Source: Nautilus pompilius | Lineage: Eukaryota > Mollusca > Cephalopoda > Nautilida > Nautilidae | NCBI GenBank assembly: GCA_018389105.1 | Contig: JACATO010000991.1 | Coordinates: 78,501 to 142,500, forward strand | Direction: 5' to 3' | DNA length: 64,000 bases | Shown: positions 50,401 through 63,000 of the stretch, in pieces | Position numbering within the stretch: position 1 is the stretch's first letter | Layout of the letters: each line of letters begins with the position of its first letter | Notes under the pieces: model-generated | Seen by the model: the letters and a program-made list of their open reading frames with translations, nothing else | The model's database searches: none | Told to the model about the DNA's origin: nothing | Translations under genes and position numbers: made by a program

Positions 50401-52591
50401 AGACTGAATCTGAGATAAAGTGGAGTCAGTACTTTGTCATGAGAGACGGATAAGTACCCAAAAGGCCTCCCTGTGAAAGGATGGCATGGAATCGGTACTT
50501 TGCCATGAAAAGTACACTCCAATCTGCTCCCACAAAGTTTCTTGAACCTCATGAGTTCCAGCCTAAGTAAGGGCAGTACTTAGTTGTTTGACAGACAACA
50601 GGACTTTAGAACATAAAAAAGCAAACTGTAAGAAAACTCATTCTGAGACTAGGGGTCCTTTAGCAAAAAGCAAATTTGGTGGATTGAAAGGATTTTATAC
50701 CTAAAGGAGAAAAACTCATAATGGTAATAAATTATAAATGTTTTAGTTGGGAAAAGCATTAAAAAAAATGCATATCAACAAAATTTTGCAGAAAGACTCT
50801 GCTTACAGCAAATAAGTCCAGGCTCTGACCATCTCTTACCCTCACATTGGCAAATGGATCTCTCTGCTCATGGTCCAGGAACTTCTCTAGGTTAAAGAAT
50901 GTGTCAAAGAAGATATCTGTCATCTTACAAGCCTTGAGATCTCCAAGGGTGATTTGCTGCCGCCTCCTGGGTCTGACCAGATCCAGCATCTGCAAAATAT
51001 TGACAGCATTCTGGTAATTAGTCACTAGAGGAATCAGACTGTATCTAGTGGAAGCCCTGGGTTGGTAGATCCAAATCCATTCTATTGATAAATAAACTAC
51101 CTTGCCCTCTATGAAAAACAATTAATATATCCTGAAGCCAAAAAACTAGTCTCTGAAAAGAGGGGTTTAAGAAAAATAAGAACCAGTTTTGGAAAAAGTC
51201 ATATAGCTGGAATCCCAAAATTAGTTTTAATGCTGGGTACCATAACACATGTTAAATATATGCCCCACTTCAATTTTAGCATAAATAGATAGAATTGAAT
51301 TTAGAATTTAAAAAGGCAATGGACACACACAACAGCACATGGAATGTACAAGCAAAACTCATCAGAGATGTTGCAGAATCTGTGGGAGTATATTAAATGC
51401 ATTGCTCACTCCTGTCAAGACAGAGCATTTGTAACCATAAAATCACAGAATTATGTTGTTTGACACAAATTATGTGATACCTATTTGAAATCTGCTGTTC
51501 ATACAAACTATTCCCAGAAGGCTACAAGAGATTCCTGCTCGGAACATTAACACCAAAAACCTTGCAGCTCTTCCTAATATCATTGCTGTGATTTGTGATC
51601 CCCCAAGTCTGATGTCCATCTCATCCTGTTCTGAACTTGTTTCCAGAGACCTCTGATTCTTAGCAATTTGCAGCACTACATTGCTCCGCTACAGATGCTG
51701 ATGCCAGGATTGCAACACTGAGATGGCTAATAAAGCAGATCATCTTATGTAGAGATTTCCCAAATAATGCTCTGGAGTAAACTAAGATGTAAAACTACTA
51801 GTGTAACCAATACATGCATCTTTTTTGCATGAAGGGAAGCTTGCTAGTTCCAAATAAGTACTGTCCACGTTCTGGAGCACTGCTGTGGGTAGCAGAATTC
51901 TTCTTCAGCTGCTACTTTAGAGTCACCTACAACTGACAGTCAGCTAGAAATCACTTTGAACTTTCTTTCTACTACTCTTAACTATTTTGTTTCAAGGTGG
52001 ATTAATTAACTAACAAAGGAATTTACTGTTGCTTTTATTTTTCTTTACCCTTTCCCTTTCAAAACAATGACAGAACTATCCTTATTATAAATTAATATTA
52101 AGTATTACCTGGCAGACACAGTCCTCAAAGGGAAGTTTTTCAATTCCTAGGGCTTCCATTTTTTGCATCTGTTCCTCGTAGAAATATTCCATTTCGAACA
52201 GAGAAATCACACCATCCCCATCAATATCCATGCAACGACACCAGTATTCAATACTAATACAAAATAAAAACAAATTCATACATAATTTATTTTAGCAATT
52301 GTCTTATAAACATTTATTGAAAGTATGATAATACAGTACTATCAATAATAATTCAGAGATTAAATCATATACTGTACAAACAGTTACATAAAGGGTAAAT
52401 CCTTGAAGAGTACATATAGCTATGTACAAGGTGCACCCCTGTACAGGTAGAATTTAGTGTCATCTTTTTGCCTTTCCATTTAAAAGGTGAAAATAATTTA
52501 TTTATTATACTGAAGTTAGAGATAAATTCAAATATAAATTTTAAAATATAGTGTTAATGGACAAATTCATTTATTATAATTACCAATTTCA

Positions 52592-52631
<40 letters not shown>

Positions 52632-55600
52632 TTTGTTCTAAAATTTGAGTTCTGAATGCATTCAGTCTTTTTTTTCCTTGAAATTGTGACTTATACATCA
52701 ATGGCACTCTTTGGTAGCTAAGTTAATCAACAGAGTTGTCTGCCCATGATGGCCACAAGTTGTGGTAATGTGAGTTTGTGAACACTCAACATCAATATCT
52801 TTGACCTCCACACTTGGGCGTCTGCAAAAACTTAGGGGGGAGGAGCAGTTGCTGTTAGTTTCAGAGGTAGGTCTAACAACACAAATAAGGTGAATTTCCT
52901 CCCCCACCCCTCCAAGAAATCTTCTCAACCACAAGGATGATAATAGACTGTTATCTCTCCTGGCTACATTCAGTGGGTCAAGAGTTAACAACAGAAGTGC
53001 AATAACCAACCTTGTAGGATTTTTCTTGTCTTCTTCGGCTATCAAGAACCAGACAAATTCTGGGTAGCTCATTTTCCCTTCTTTTTGTGCCTCTCCTCTA
53101 AAAGAAAGCAAAACAAATGGCAGATCCTTAAATATTCAATATTAAATACAAAAAAATTATCAACCTATTTTCAGAAATGTAACAATACATTTTACCAAGA
53201 CTGCAGTGTAAGAGAACTGTATACTAGGGGCATCCACAAGAACCCCAGCCAGATACCATCACAGTGAAGCTGCTTCAGATGAGTTTCATTTGAATATTCC
53301 TAATATTATGCAAATGTATAATAAACTTGAAAGAAATATGAAAAAAAAACTTCAAAAACACAAAATCAAAACAAACAATTTCTTTTTATTTTTGGTTATG
53401 ACAATGGGAGACATTTACAGATAATGGGTTATAAATATTATCAATAAATAAAGGAAAGAACACTAGAAATAAGCTAGCTAGCTGAAATTTGCCTACCTTG
53501 TGCAAAAACTTTCTTTTATCAGTTCTCTTTTGGATTTCTAAATGGATTTTAGTTATTCAAGAAATTTTTCTCTCAGGTAATATCCAGCACTGCTTTACTT
53601 ACCTGGTCACAGCGCCAGAAAATATTCTGTCAATCATGCGAGATGAAATGGCTGAAAAGGAAGCAAAGGGTTATATAGAATGGAATGCTACTGGTTGCAT
53701 GCATAGACACAAGCATTTATTAACTCTGGAATATAGGTACACACCAGAAGCTTGGTGCTATCTGGACTAGTTAGAAGTTGTGTTGGGTAAGTGTCAACTA
53801 GAGTCCTTTCAGCTGATTTTACAGTAAAGGTGTATAAATAAATGCCAACCTCAGAATTGTGGTGTACAAAAGAGTAATAGATCAACCGATTTCAGTCAGT
53901 GAGTGAAGAGGGTCTTGTATGAAACATGTGGTACCCAGCTACTGATGGACCTGTGAATAAATTAAGGAGGCATATCCAAGTGTTTTGATTTTACATTAAA
54001 ACTGGTCTCCAATATAGTTTTTCACACCCTTAGAATGTATTGGACATCTTGGGCCCTTTTCTGCTCGAGGAAACTGCCTTAAGAACATACACAACCAGCT
54101 AGGAAGCAATGAAAAATGTAGTCACAATATAAGAGTGGTCTCCATCTGTTTCAGTATGGCCTTTATTTACTATGAATATTTCAAACGTTTTCTTCTTTTT
54201 GGATAAAATCATACCAAAGGGAAATAACTCTGGTGAGGGAGTGTAGTGATGCAATTTCAGCTAGGATACGTTGCCAATTCTGTGCTACATGGGGGCACAG
54301 CACTTCCAACTCTGGCACAAAATCCCCTACTAGAACTGTTTTTAGATGTGGGAGGAAACTGGAGAGCCTAAAGGAAACCCATGTGGCTGAGTAACCATAC
54401 CAGGCAGTTATATCAAACCAATCAAACATGGAGCCCTTGACCCTAGTAGTTCCATAGTCTACTATGGTACCATTAAATTTTGAGTATGGAATCATGAGAA
54501 ATTTGCAGAGTTATGGGAGACAACATAATCTGATGTTAAAGCTTCAGTTTAAGGAGAGTGTTGTAGGGGTGCAGGTGAAAAAAACACCTGCTCCCATTAA
54601 GACAAAAGTAATCAACCAAAATATCACTGCTTATTATAGTCCCAGTTTCCACAAATAGCCCTGTGGAACACTAGGAAGGGGGGGGGGTGATATCTGTGAC
54701 ACAACAGTGACCAGCTGCTTGCGAATGTCTGCTCAGACGTTTCCTTCATTTGGAGCGCCAATGTTCAGCTGGTTTGGTTCGTTAGCTGTATACAGATATT
54801 TTCTCTAAAATTTTGTTCCTTTGAACTATTATATTAAAAGCAAACCCTTTCACAAGTAAATTACAGATGAAACAATATTTTAACTTTTCCTGTTTCAGAA
54901 AACAACAAAAGAAAAGGGTCAGTCAGCTTAGATGGTAGCGGCAAACAAGTGGATACTTACTGTGGTCGTTATGGCTGGCAAGGTCATTTTTATCGATGAA
55001 AAGGTCATGGTCCTTGTCGAGTTCCCAGAATTTACAATATATCACGTAGAAATGTTCGTAAGAAAAATAATCTGTTATTTGGTTAATATCGTCTTCCTCG
55101 TCTAGAAGAGCAACAGTCTGAGAAAGGAAACAGAGTGAGAATGGCCTTTACTACACAAAATAAGAACAGGTCACAACAAACTGAGCAGCAGCTACACCTG
55201 CATTCCAAATCCTGGATTTTCCTCTCCATAGTATTCATGGGTAGTCTGGGTGCCATATTTCTTCAAATTATCTCTGGTTTAATCTCTTACATCATGACTA
55301 TTTTTTTCCCTTTTGACAAAGATACATTTTTAATATCAATATCTTGTTTGTTTTTTTAAACTAGCTCAGAAGATTAAATAAATTTTTGCTTAACCTGTCC
55401 TCATCATCAATGCTGTTCCAGCAGGGCGGTGTTATCAATGAATGTTTGATCAAAGATGCACTTGGTTACGTTCTTCATAACTGACAACAATGGATTATAA
55501 CAGCCATCTTTGCATTGCACAGAACTTCGAAATAAAATCAGGATAAAACAAGCAACAATAACATGTAGTTATTAAAGAGTTGCCAACAGTGTGTTTCTGT

Positions 55601-56978
55601 GTTATACTGTGGGGGTTTCTTTTGTTCTTTGTGAACCCCTGTTCAAATTTGAGGTCTTTAAGACATCGTACAACAGTAAACTAGAAGTGGGGAATATCAG
55701 CCTCTGTAACCAAGCAAGTTATTCAGGAATGTTCGGGAAGAGGCTTTGAGTGAAGGTCAGGGTGCAGGCCAGTCAAGAGTACCCAGAAAATCCCTACTAT
55801 AACTTCTGCTTAGCTGTAGGAGAAAACTGGAGGGCCCAGAGGAAACAGACGGACAGATGCAGAAAAGCAAAACAAAACCATGCTGTGGGAAATTGCCTGA
55901 CCAAGTCAGATCCCAAATAGAACCAAATTCTCACCCACAGCACTTCCATCCGATGCTGTGTTATGGCTGCTCTAAAAATCACATCTGTTGGATAGAGTTA
56001 AACTGACAGGATGTTTTTAAAACACAGGGAGCCCTCTCGGTTTCTCCTATTAGTCCTCAGTTTTCAAGCACAAAAAATTAAAAATAAACCAATCATGAAG
56101 CTTTAAAATTTCAACACCACCCTTCATGCAACTACTAATAATTTTAGCCATTAGTCTTTAATCGTATGAACTTACAGAAAGCTATAACAGATCAGTATAC
56201 GTCTTTACCTGTTAGTGTTATACAAAACTACTGTGCTTCCACACTAATATCACGAATCTTTGTACTGCTCCAACCTTACACAGTTTGCATTAAGAATGTA
56301 TCAGCTAAATATACAGTAAGTTCAATGCAAATATTAACTAGTGCTTCTAGGTAGTATAAACAAGGTAAAATCTATGTGGTATACAAAAAAGGTCAAGTAA
56401 TGAATAAATAATAGGATTTGTGTAGAGTATAAATGTCAAGGTTATATGAAAAAAAAAACATTTTAATGATAGTATGTGTATTTTTATTAATGTACCTAAC
56501 ATCTTGATAGGGAAAGACACAGAGAGAAACCCCAAACAAAGGAAGAACTTTGGGAAGTGTTTAAAAAAAAGCATGGAATTACATTCTACCAGAAAATCCA
56601 CAAAAACGAAGGGAAAGTAGCCTTGACCTCCACACTGTCAATATGGCTAAGTAGTGGAGGTCAGGGCAGTTTCTAATAAAGTTCTGAAAAGCATCAAAAT
56701 GAATTTTTCATATAACCTCAGCAACTTCATCTTCAGTAAAAATCCCATATTATGAATGACTCACCATCAACATACTCGCAATAATAGAGGTTATCCCTGA
56801 CTTATGCACTGTAGTGTACACATCTGATAAAAACATAGGCCATGTAATTGGTGTGGTTGACATTCATTAAAGTGCAGTAGATAAACTGATTTTTTATGAA
56901 CCAAAAAAGTAATTTCACAAATTTCTTTCTTTTTCTAAATTTACTGACATGATAAATAAAACATCAGAGCTGTGACAC

Positions 56979-57011
<33 letters not shown>

Positions 57012-60000
57012 TCAGACAGACAGACAAAAGCAGCAGTTGACAGATGCGCCCAGCCAACCGTTTCTAGTTTTTTCTTCCTTGGTGATGCAGCAGTTGCCTG
57101 GGAGAGATTTATCTGAGAAGGATTTCTAAACAAGAATTCCAGCCTTATGGAAGTTTTCCTCTGGGATCTAAACAAGATAAGTTGGTGATGCGATTACAGT
57201 TGCAGACAATTCTCTAACTGAAAGGCATAAACTTACAGTGAATACAAAATAATTACATTCATTCCAAAGAAAATCATTTTAAAAAAACTACAAAAAACAA
57301 TAACAATATACTGTGTTCAGTAAATGTGGAAAGTCATGAGAATGCTGCATCTAACATCCCTAACGTACTACAATCTCATTCAGAATAAACACTTTCCGAT
57401 ATTTAAACAGCTGGGCAATTATACATAGAAAATAGGTGGTTGGTTCAGGCCTTAGCCAATTAATAAACCCACATTTCAGTGACATTCCATCGCTGTCTTC
57501 AGGGTTTCAGCTCAATGTTTTTTTTTTAAATGCAATGCTATTGGCACAGTGGACATTTTTGCTTTTTGTTTGTTGGATCCTTGACTGACTGGTGCTCAGT
57601 TATTTCGTCTGACGCAGTTTTTTGACCAGTTCCATCAAGGAATCTACCCAGAAATAAACAAACCCTGCTGGTAAAACATCAGCGAACTGCAGATCCATCA
57701 GTCGAAAATGTGTAAACTAACCTTATACTAAGACACTGGGTGTCAAGCACTGCCTTCTTTTCCTTCTCAGGGACCCTATGATAATATTGCCGCATTTTTT
57801 AAAAAAAAACCTCCCTCCCACCCACGCGTCTTCCCACAAATTAGTCATCACACACACACACCCTAGTATACCCCAGACTGTATGTAGTACCTGGAACACC
57901 AGCTGATCTAGGTACCAAAAGCAATGACTGGAATGACACCATCCCACTTTAGATAAGCATTAACTATTGAAAATGACAGAGTTGTTTGTGTTCTTGACAT
58001 CTGTCTGGTCCCAGAAACTCACCTGTAAAAAGTTACTCTTCCTTACTTCTCCTACAGTTATTTTCCCTGACCAACTCCTATTTACACAAAAAAATATCCT
58101 GGAAATCACCTGAAATAGAAACGAAAAATAGTCTGGTAAATGTGATTATTAAAAACACAGGTAAGAAATGTATCTGTAGGACACTAAAAATCAAGGTAAC
58201 AATTGTTTACACACAAACACAAAATAAAATTAATGATCAGAGTTAAAGAAAATTTCTACAAATCAATGTTAGTAATAAACTCCATCTTCTATAGTTATAT
58301 GTATGTATATGTATATGTCTGTGTGTACGTCTGTGTGAGTGATTATCTCTAGGTGAGTTCAGTAGCCTCCTTGCAAATAATATGTTGTTAAATCATTGCT
58401 TCTTAATTCTGGATAACAACTTCATTAATAGTCAAATGCCCACCAATTAGAAACGGATGCATTAATGCAGTTCTTTTCACAAATTATAGAGAAAAGTTAA
58501 TGGAAGAATGAGAGAACTGGGCAAATTTGAGTGCTATTTAAAAAAAAAAAAAATTAAATAAAGGGTTAATTTTTATACTTATAGACAGTACAGGTAAGTT
58601 TAATAAACAAGATTTTTAGGGACTCTCCTAAGAGCATTTCATAACTTGAGTAAAAAGTTGACATTATGCTGTAGACTGATATATACAAAGGAGAGAACTG
58701 TGTTGAGGGCGTATAGTGTCCTGATTGTTACCTAAGAACTGTTGCCAATTGTGTGCAACACGGGGCCAAGCATGTCTAACTTCAGTAGAAAAATCCCTAC
58801 TGGATTCCTTTGTTTTCTTAGTTGTGAAAGGAAAACTATGCAGCCAGCTAGTGAAGAAGAATGAGAAGAAACTATGCAAGGGAGATATGCAAAACTGAGC
58901 TGGCCCCAACTGAGGTCCATACTCAGGTCTCTTGACTTAGCAGCCTACCACTGGAACACTGTGTTGCTATTTCCAACAAACTGAAGGAACTGAAACATAT
59001 ATTGTATGACATTAATTAAAACTTCTAATTTAATGTGTGGTATTTCAGCACTCCTCAATGTCCAGCTGTCAGCTATCATTGAACTTCCAACAAAGTCTCT
59101 TCCTATTTCCTAAGGAATTCATCTGACAAATTTTTCTTTATTTGAACACTCATCTAACAATCATTCATCACTCATTAAATATTTAAAGTTACAAAGGATT
59201 TCTCAAATCTCTAACAACATCCATCCAGGAATGGTGTCAGATTTTACAGATGGCCATGACATCACTGAAAGCCCATGTTGCTGATCCAGTAACTTTGTAT
59301 TTTCCTGTTGAGTCACAATTCTCTTCTTCATTTTTTCCTCTCTTGTTAAACATTAAATTAGGATGACAAGGTTAATTGCCAACAGAGTCAGTAATACGAG
59401 ATCTTGCGGACTGATGATAGGAGAATTATGCTGATTAGAAATGTAATCTGCAGACGTTTCTATCCAGCAGCCTTGCTAACAGAAAATAATAATAATCTGA
59501 ATCAATTTCTTTCGGTTGTAATTATTGAAGTTTAAAAAATAACAGCCTGATGCATAATGCTGATGGTAATATTATGCAGAAGACAGAGAGAACAGTCAAC
59601 ATAGTTTATAGTAGACCCAGACTCCAGACACTGCTTATTTATATAGTGGTAGCAATGACTGCAGATGCACCAATGAAATTTCCCATATACAATGCAGAAA
59701 TAAGTTTAGTGCAATAATAGTTCTATGAATATAAGCGAATGACTGCTGGAATATTCATAATTGCTAAACAATTAATTTTATAAAAACTTTTGTCACAAGA
59801 TGATTTCAGTGAAATATCCAATATTAAGAGTGATGAATTGTTTCATTGGCAGCTGGTATTCCTCTCTCAGGCACAAGTCAATGATACAACATTTGAAAAT
59901 AAGTCTGACCTTATAAAGAGAACTTACACATCAGCCATTTTAAACAAACTTAATTCACTTCATAAATAAAATTGTTTTTCAAAATAAGTTGTCAATGTAA

Positions 60001-63000
60001 TTAACTTCAAGAAAACTGTATTAAATTGAAGCTTTTGACACTTTTCAGACATGCATGAATGGTGCCATGGCTACTGTCACAAGGACAACAAAAAGACTGT
60101 CATGGGTGTGTACCATAATGGTATTCTTTCAACACATAATTGTGATATATATATATATATTTACTTCTTCGATCACTCATTTCATAAGAGTGGGATGCAT
60201 TGCATCATCGTTATGCACACTCTGGTCCAGTGCATCCGTCTTCAGCAGTGGTTTATTCTTCTGACTTTTCCTTGTCAGAGGAGACTTGCCTCTATCATGG
60301 CTATAGAACGTCCCCCGCCCTTGGTTCCACTGACTGAGTGCCTACACAGGCCACTCCCCAGCGGCAACTGGAGCAATGCCAGTAAAGTACCTTGCTCAAG
60401 GGTCACAACAATGTGCCAGCAGTGGGAATTGAACCCAGGACCCTTAGGTCCTGAAGCCAACACACTCGCTACTGAGCCACATTTCCTGGCATATATACGA
60501 GGTCTGTCGAAAAAGTATCCAACCTTAGGCTGGAAAAAAAATAAATTATGTACTTGGTGGGGTTCAATTGCTAATCTCCTTTCGAAGTAGGCAACTTGTG
60601 CCTCCACATACTTAGCTCAGCAATCCTTCCACTGTTCGAAGCATGTCTAGAATGCTTCTTCCAGAATGGCTCTCAGCTCCACCGTCGCATTCCGCATGAT
60701 GTCCTCTCGGCTCTCAAAGCAGGAGCCTTTCAGTGGCAGCTTCATTTTTGGCAACAACCAGAAGTCAGAAGGAGCCATGTCTGGAGAGTAGGGAGCCTGG
60801 TGAATGATCAAAATGCCTTTATTTGCCAAGAAACCTTGGATCAGTTGCAACGAATGAGTCGGGGCGTTGTCATGATGCAGCTGCCAGTTTTGCGAGGCCC
60901 ACAGATCTGGTCTCTTGCGCCAAACTGCATCATGAAGACGTTGAAAGACTTCCTGATAGTACTCCTTTGTAACTGTTTGTCCTTCTGGTGCGTATTTGTG
61001 ATGCACAACGCCTCGATAGTCGAAGAAAACAGTCAACATCACCTTGATTTTGCTCTGGAGCTGATGTGCTTTTCTGGGCCTTGGCGACGTTGTGTGCTTC
61101 CACTGTGATGACTGAGCTTTGGTTACCGGGTCGTACCCATACATCCATGTCTCATCTCCAGTTATCACCATATTCTGGAACTCAGGATCCCTGTTGGCAG
61201 TATCCAGCAGGTCCTGCGCAACCTCAAGACGAAGTTGGTTGTTGTTCCTGAGAAAGCAGCATGGTACAAATTTCGCTGCCACTCTCCGCGAGCCCAAATC
61301 CTCCTTTAAAATTGCATGTGCAGAATCTTTACTGATCCCAACCTCATCACCAATTTCCCGCACAATCAAATGACGATCATCCATTATCAAGGTCCGCACT
61401 TTCTCGATAACTGCATTGCGGCTTGTTGACAGCCTCCCAGAACGCTGGTCACACCGATGTGCAGCCATCTTTGAACCTGTAGTACCATTCTTTTATTTGG
61501 GTAACACCCATGGCATTGTCACCAAAAGTCTGTTGAATTTTGAAAATTGTTTCCACTTGGGTATCTCCGAGTTTTTGGCAAAACTTGTTGCAAGATCGTT
61601 GCTCCACACGTTTTGTCATCACGGGCGAAATGAAAATGCGACATGTGGTACAGCACCTCACACGATGGCTGCCTGACAGCGACTGACGCATCCAGCAAGC
61701 CAGCCAAAAACCACGCATACGCATGAAGGCATGCGGCTCCACTATGCACACTTTTGCCTCCCTAACGTCATCACTTCCCACGGGAAAAAGTAAAGTCGGA
61801 TACTTTTTCGACAGACCTCGTATATTTACTAGAGACAGATGCTCAAATGAAACTCAGCTGAACTAGCATCAATGTAATGTTATCCAAACCCCAAGATTTG
61901 AACATACCAACTAGGTTTACTCTATATCTTCCATGCTGACGAGGTGGTATCTACTGGGTAAGTATGTCTCTTGTTGTAGAAAAAATACTGATAATTTAAT
62001 TAAAGATTTCAACATATTTTAAGGTAAGAGCTGTGTTTTTTTCTCTATTATGTACTGTTTATGCTGAATAATTATATACTTTTACAAAGAAAAAGTTGTT
62101 CATAGATAAAATTAAATATGGGACTAGTTTTGTAATGTGTTAAAGCAAACTTATCCAAAATTTTTTGTACTTTTACATACACAAATTCACAGAAAACATA
62201 ACAAATTTTAAACACCATGACTCAAATCTTACTATTTAATTCATCAGATAGAAAGAGCTTACACTCACTTCCTACCAAGACAAATAATTCTGAATTAAAA
62301 AAAGAGTTAAAATCACTTACAGTATGAATGTATCTTGAATGAAATTCTTTAGCTTCTTGCAAAAAGCTTAAACCAGGATGTGTGTCTACGATATCCTGAT
62401 AAAAGACAGAACGATTTTAAAAATTAATAAATCATATTTTATTGTAGGTAGTATCAAATTTCTTGCTTTTTAAAAAGAAAATACATATATACAGGGTGTC
62501 CGTAAAGTTACTATACAGTCTTACAAGTTACTATACAGACACCATGCAGTACAGTAAGATATTGTATTAAAATATTTATTTGTAACAAAAGAAATAACAC
62601 CTTTATGTTTATCAAAATCTCAGAAAATACATGTGTTACATCCGAAAAGACTGTAACAATCAAGGCAAACAAATTCTAAACTGTATAGTAACTTGTAAGA
62701 CTGTATAGTAACTTTACGGACACCCTGTATATATATATATAAGAGACAGAAAGAGACAGATGGAGAGATTAAAATATTAACAGACTAATGGCTTTGCAGA
62801 AACAATTTTATAGAAACATGGAAACTGATTATCATAGGGCATTTGTAAAACTAAGATTTCACCCAATTCCTGAGATAATTCTGTGAATGTTAGGAATTAA
62901 AGAACATAAATGTCTAAGCCTAGCAAGTATTTAATTCATATTACAGATTGAGAATCCCTTATCCAATATTCTGAAAACAGAAAAGCTCCAAAATCTGAAA

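Noticed and set aside
60420..60485. tRNA gene suggested by good A and B boxes
   Set aside because: The acceptor stem does not pair and the sequence continues into a SINE body.
60051..60590. 179-residue plus-strand open frame
   Set aside because: It runs antisense through a SINE and into the mariner end; its composition follows the repeats.
60596..61108. 170-residue plus-strand open frame
   Set aside because: It is the antisense shadow of the mariner transposase.
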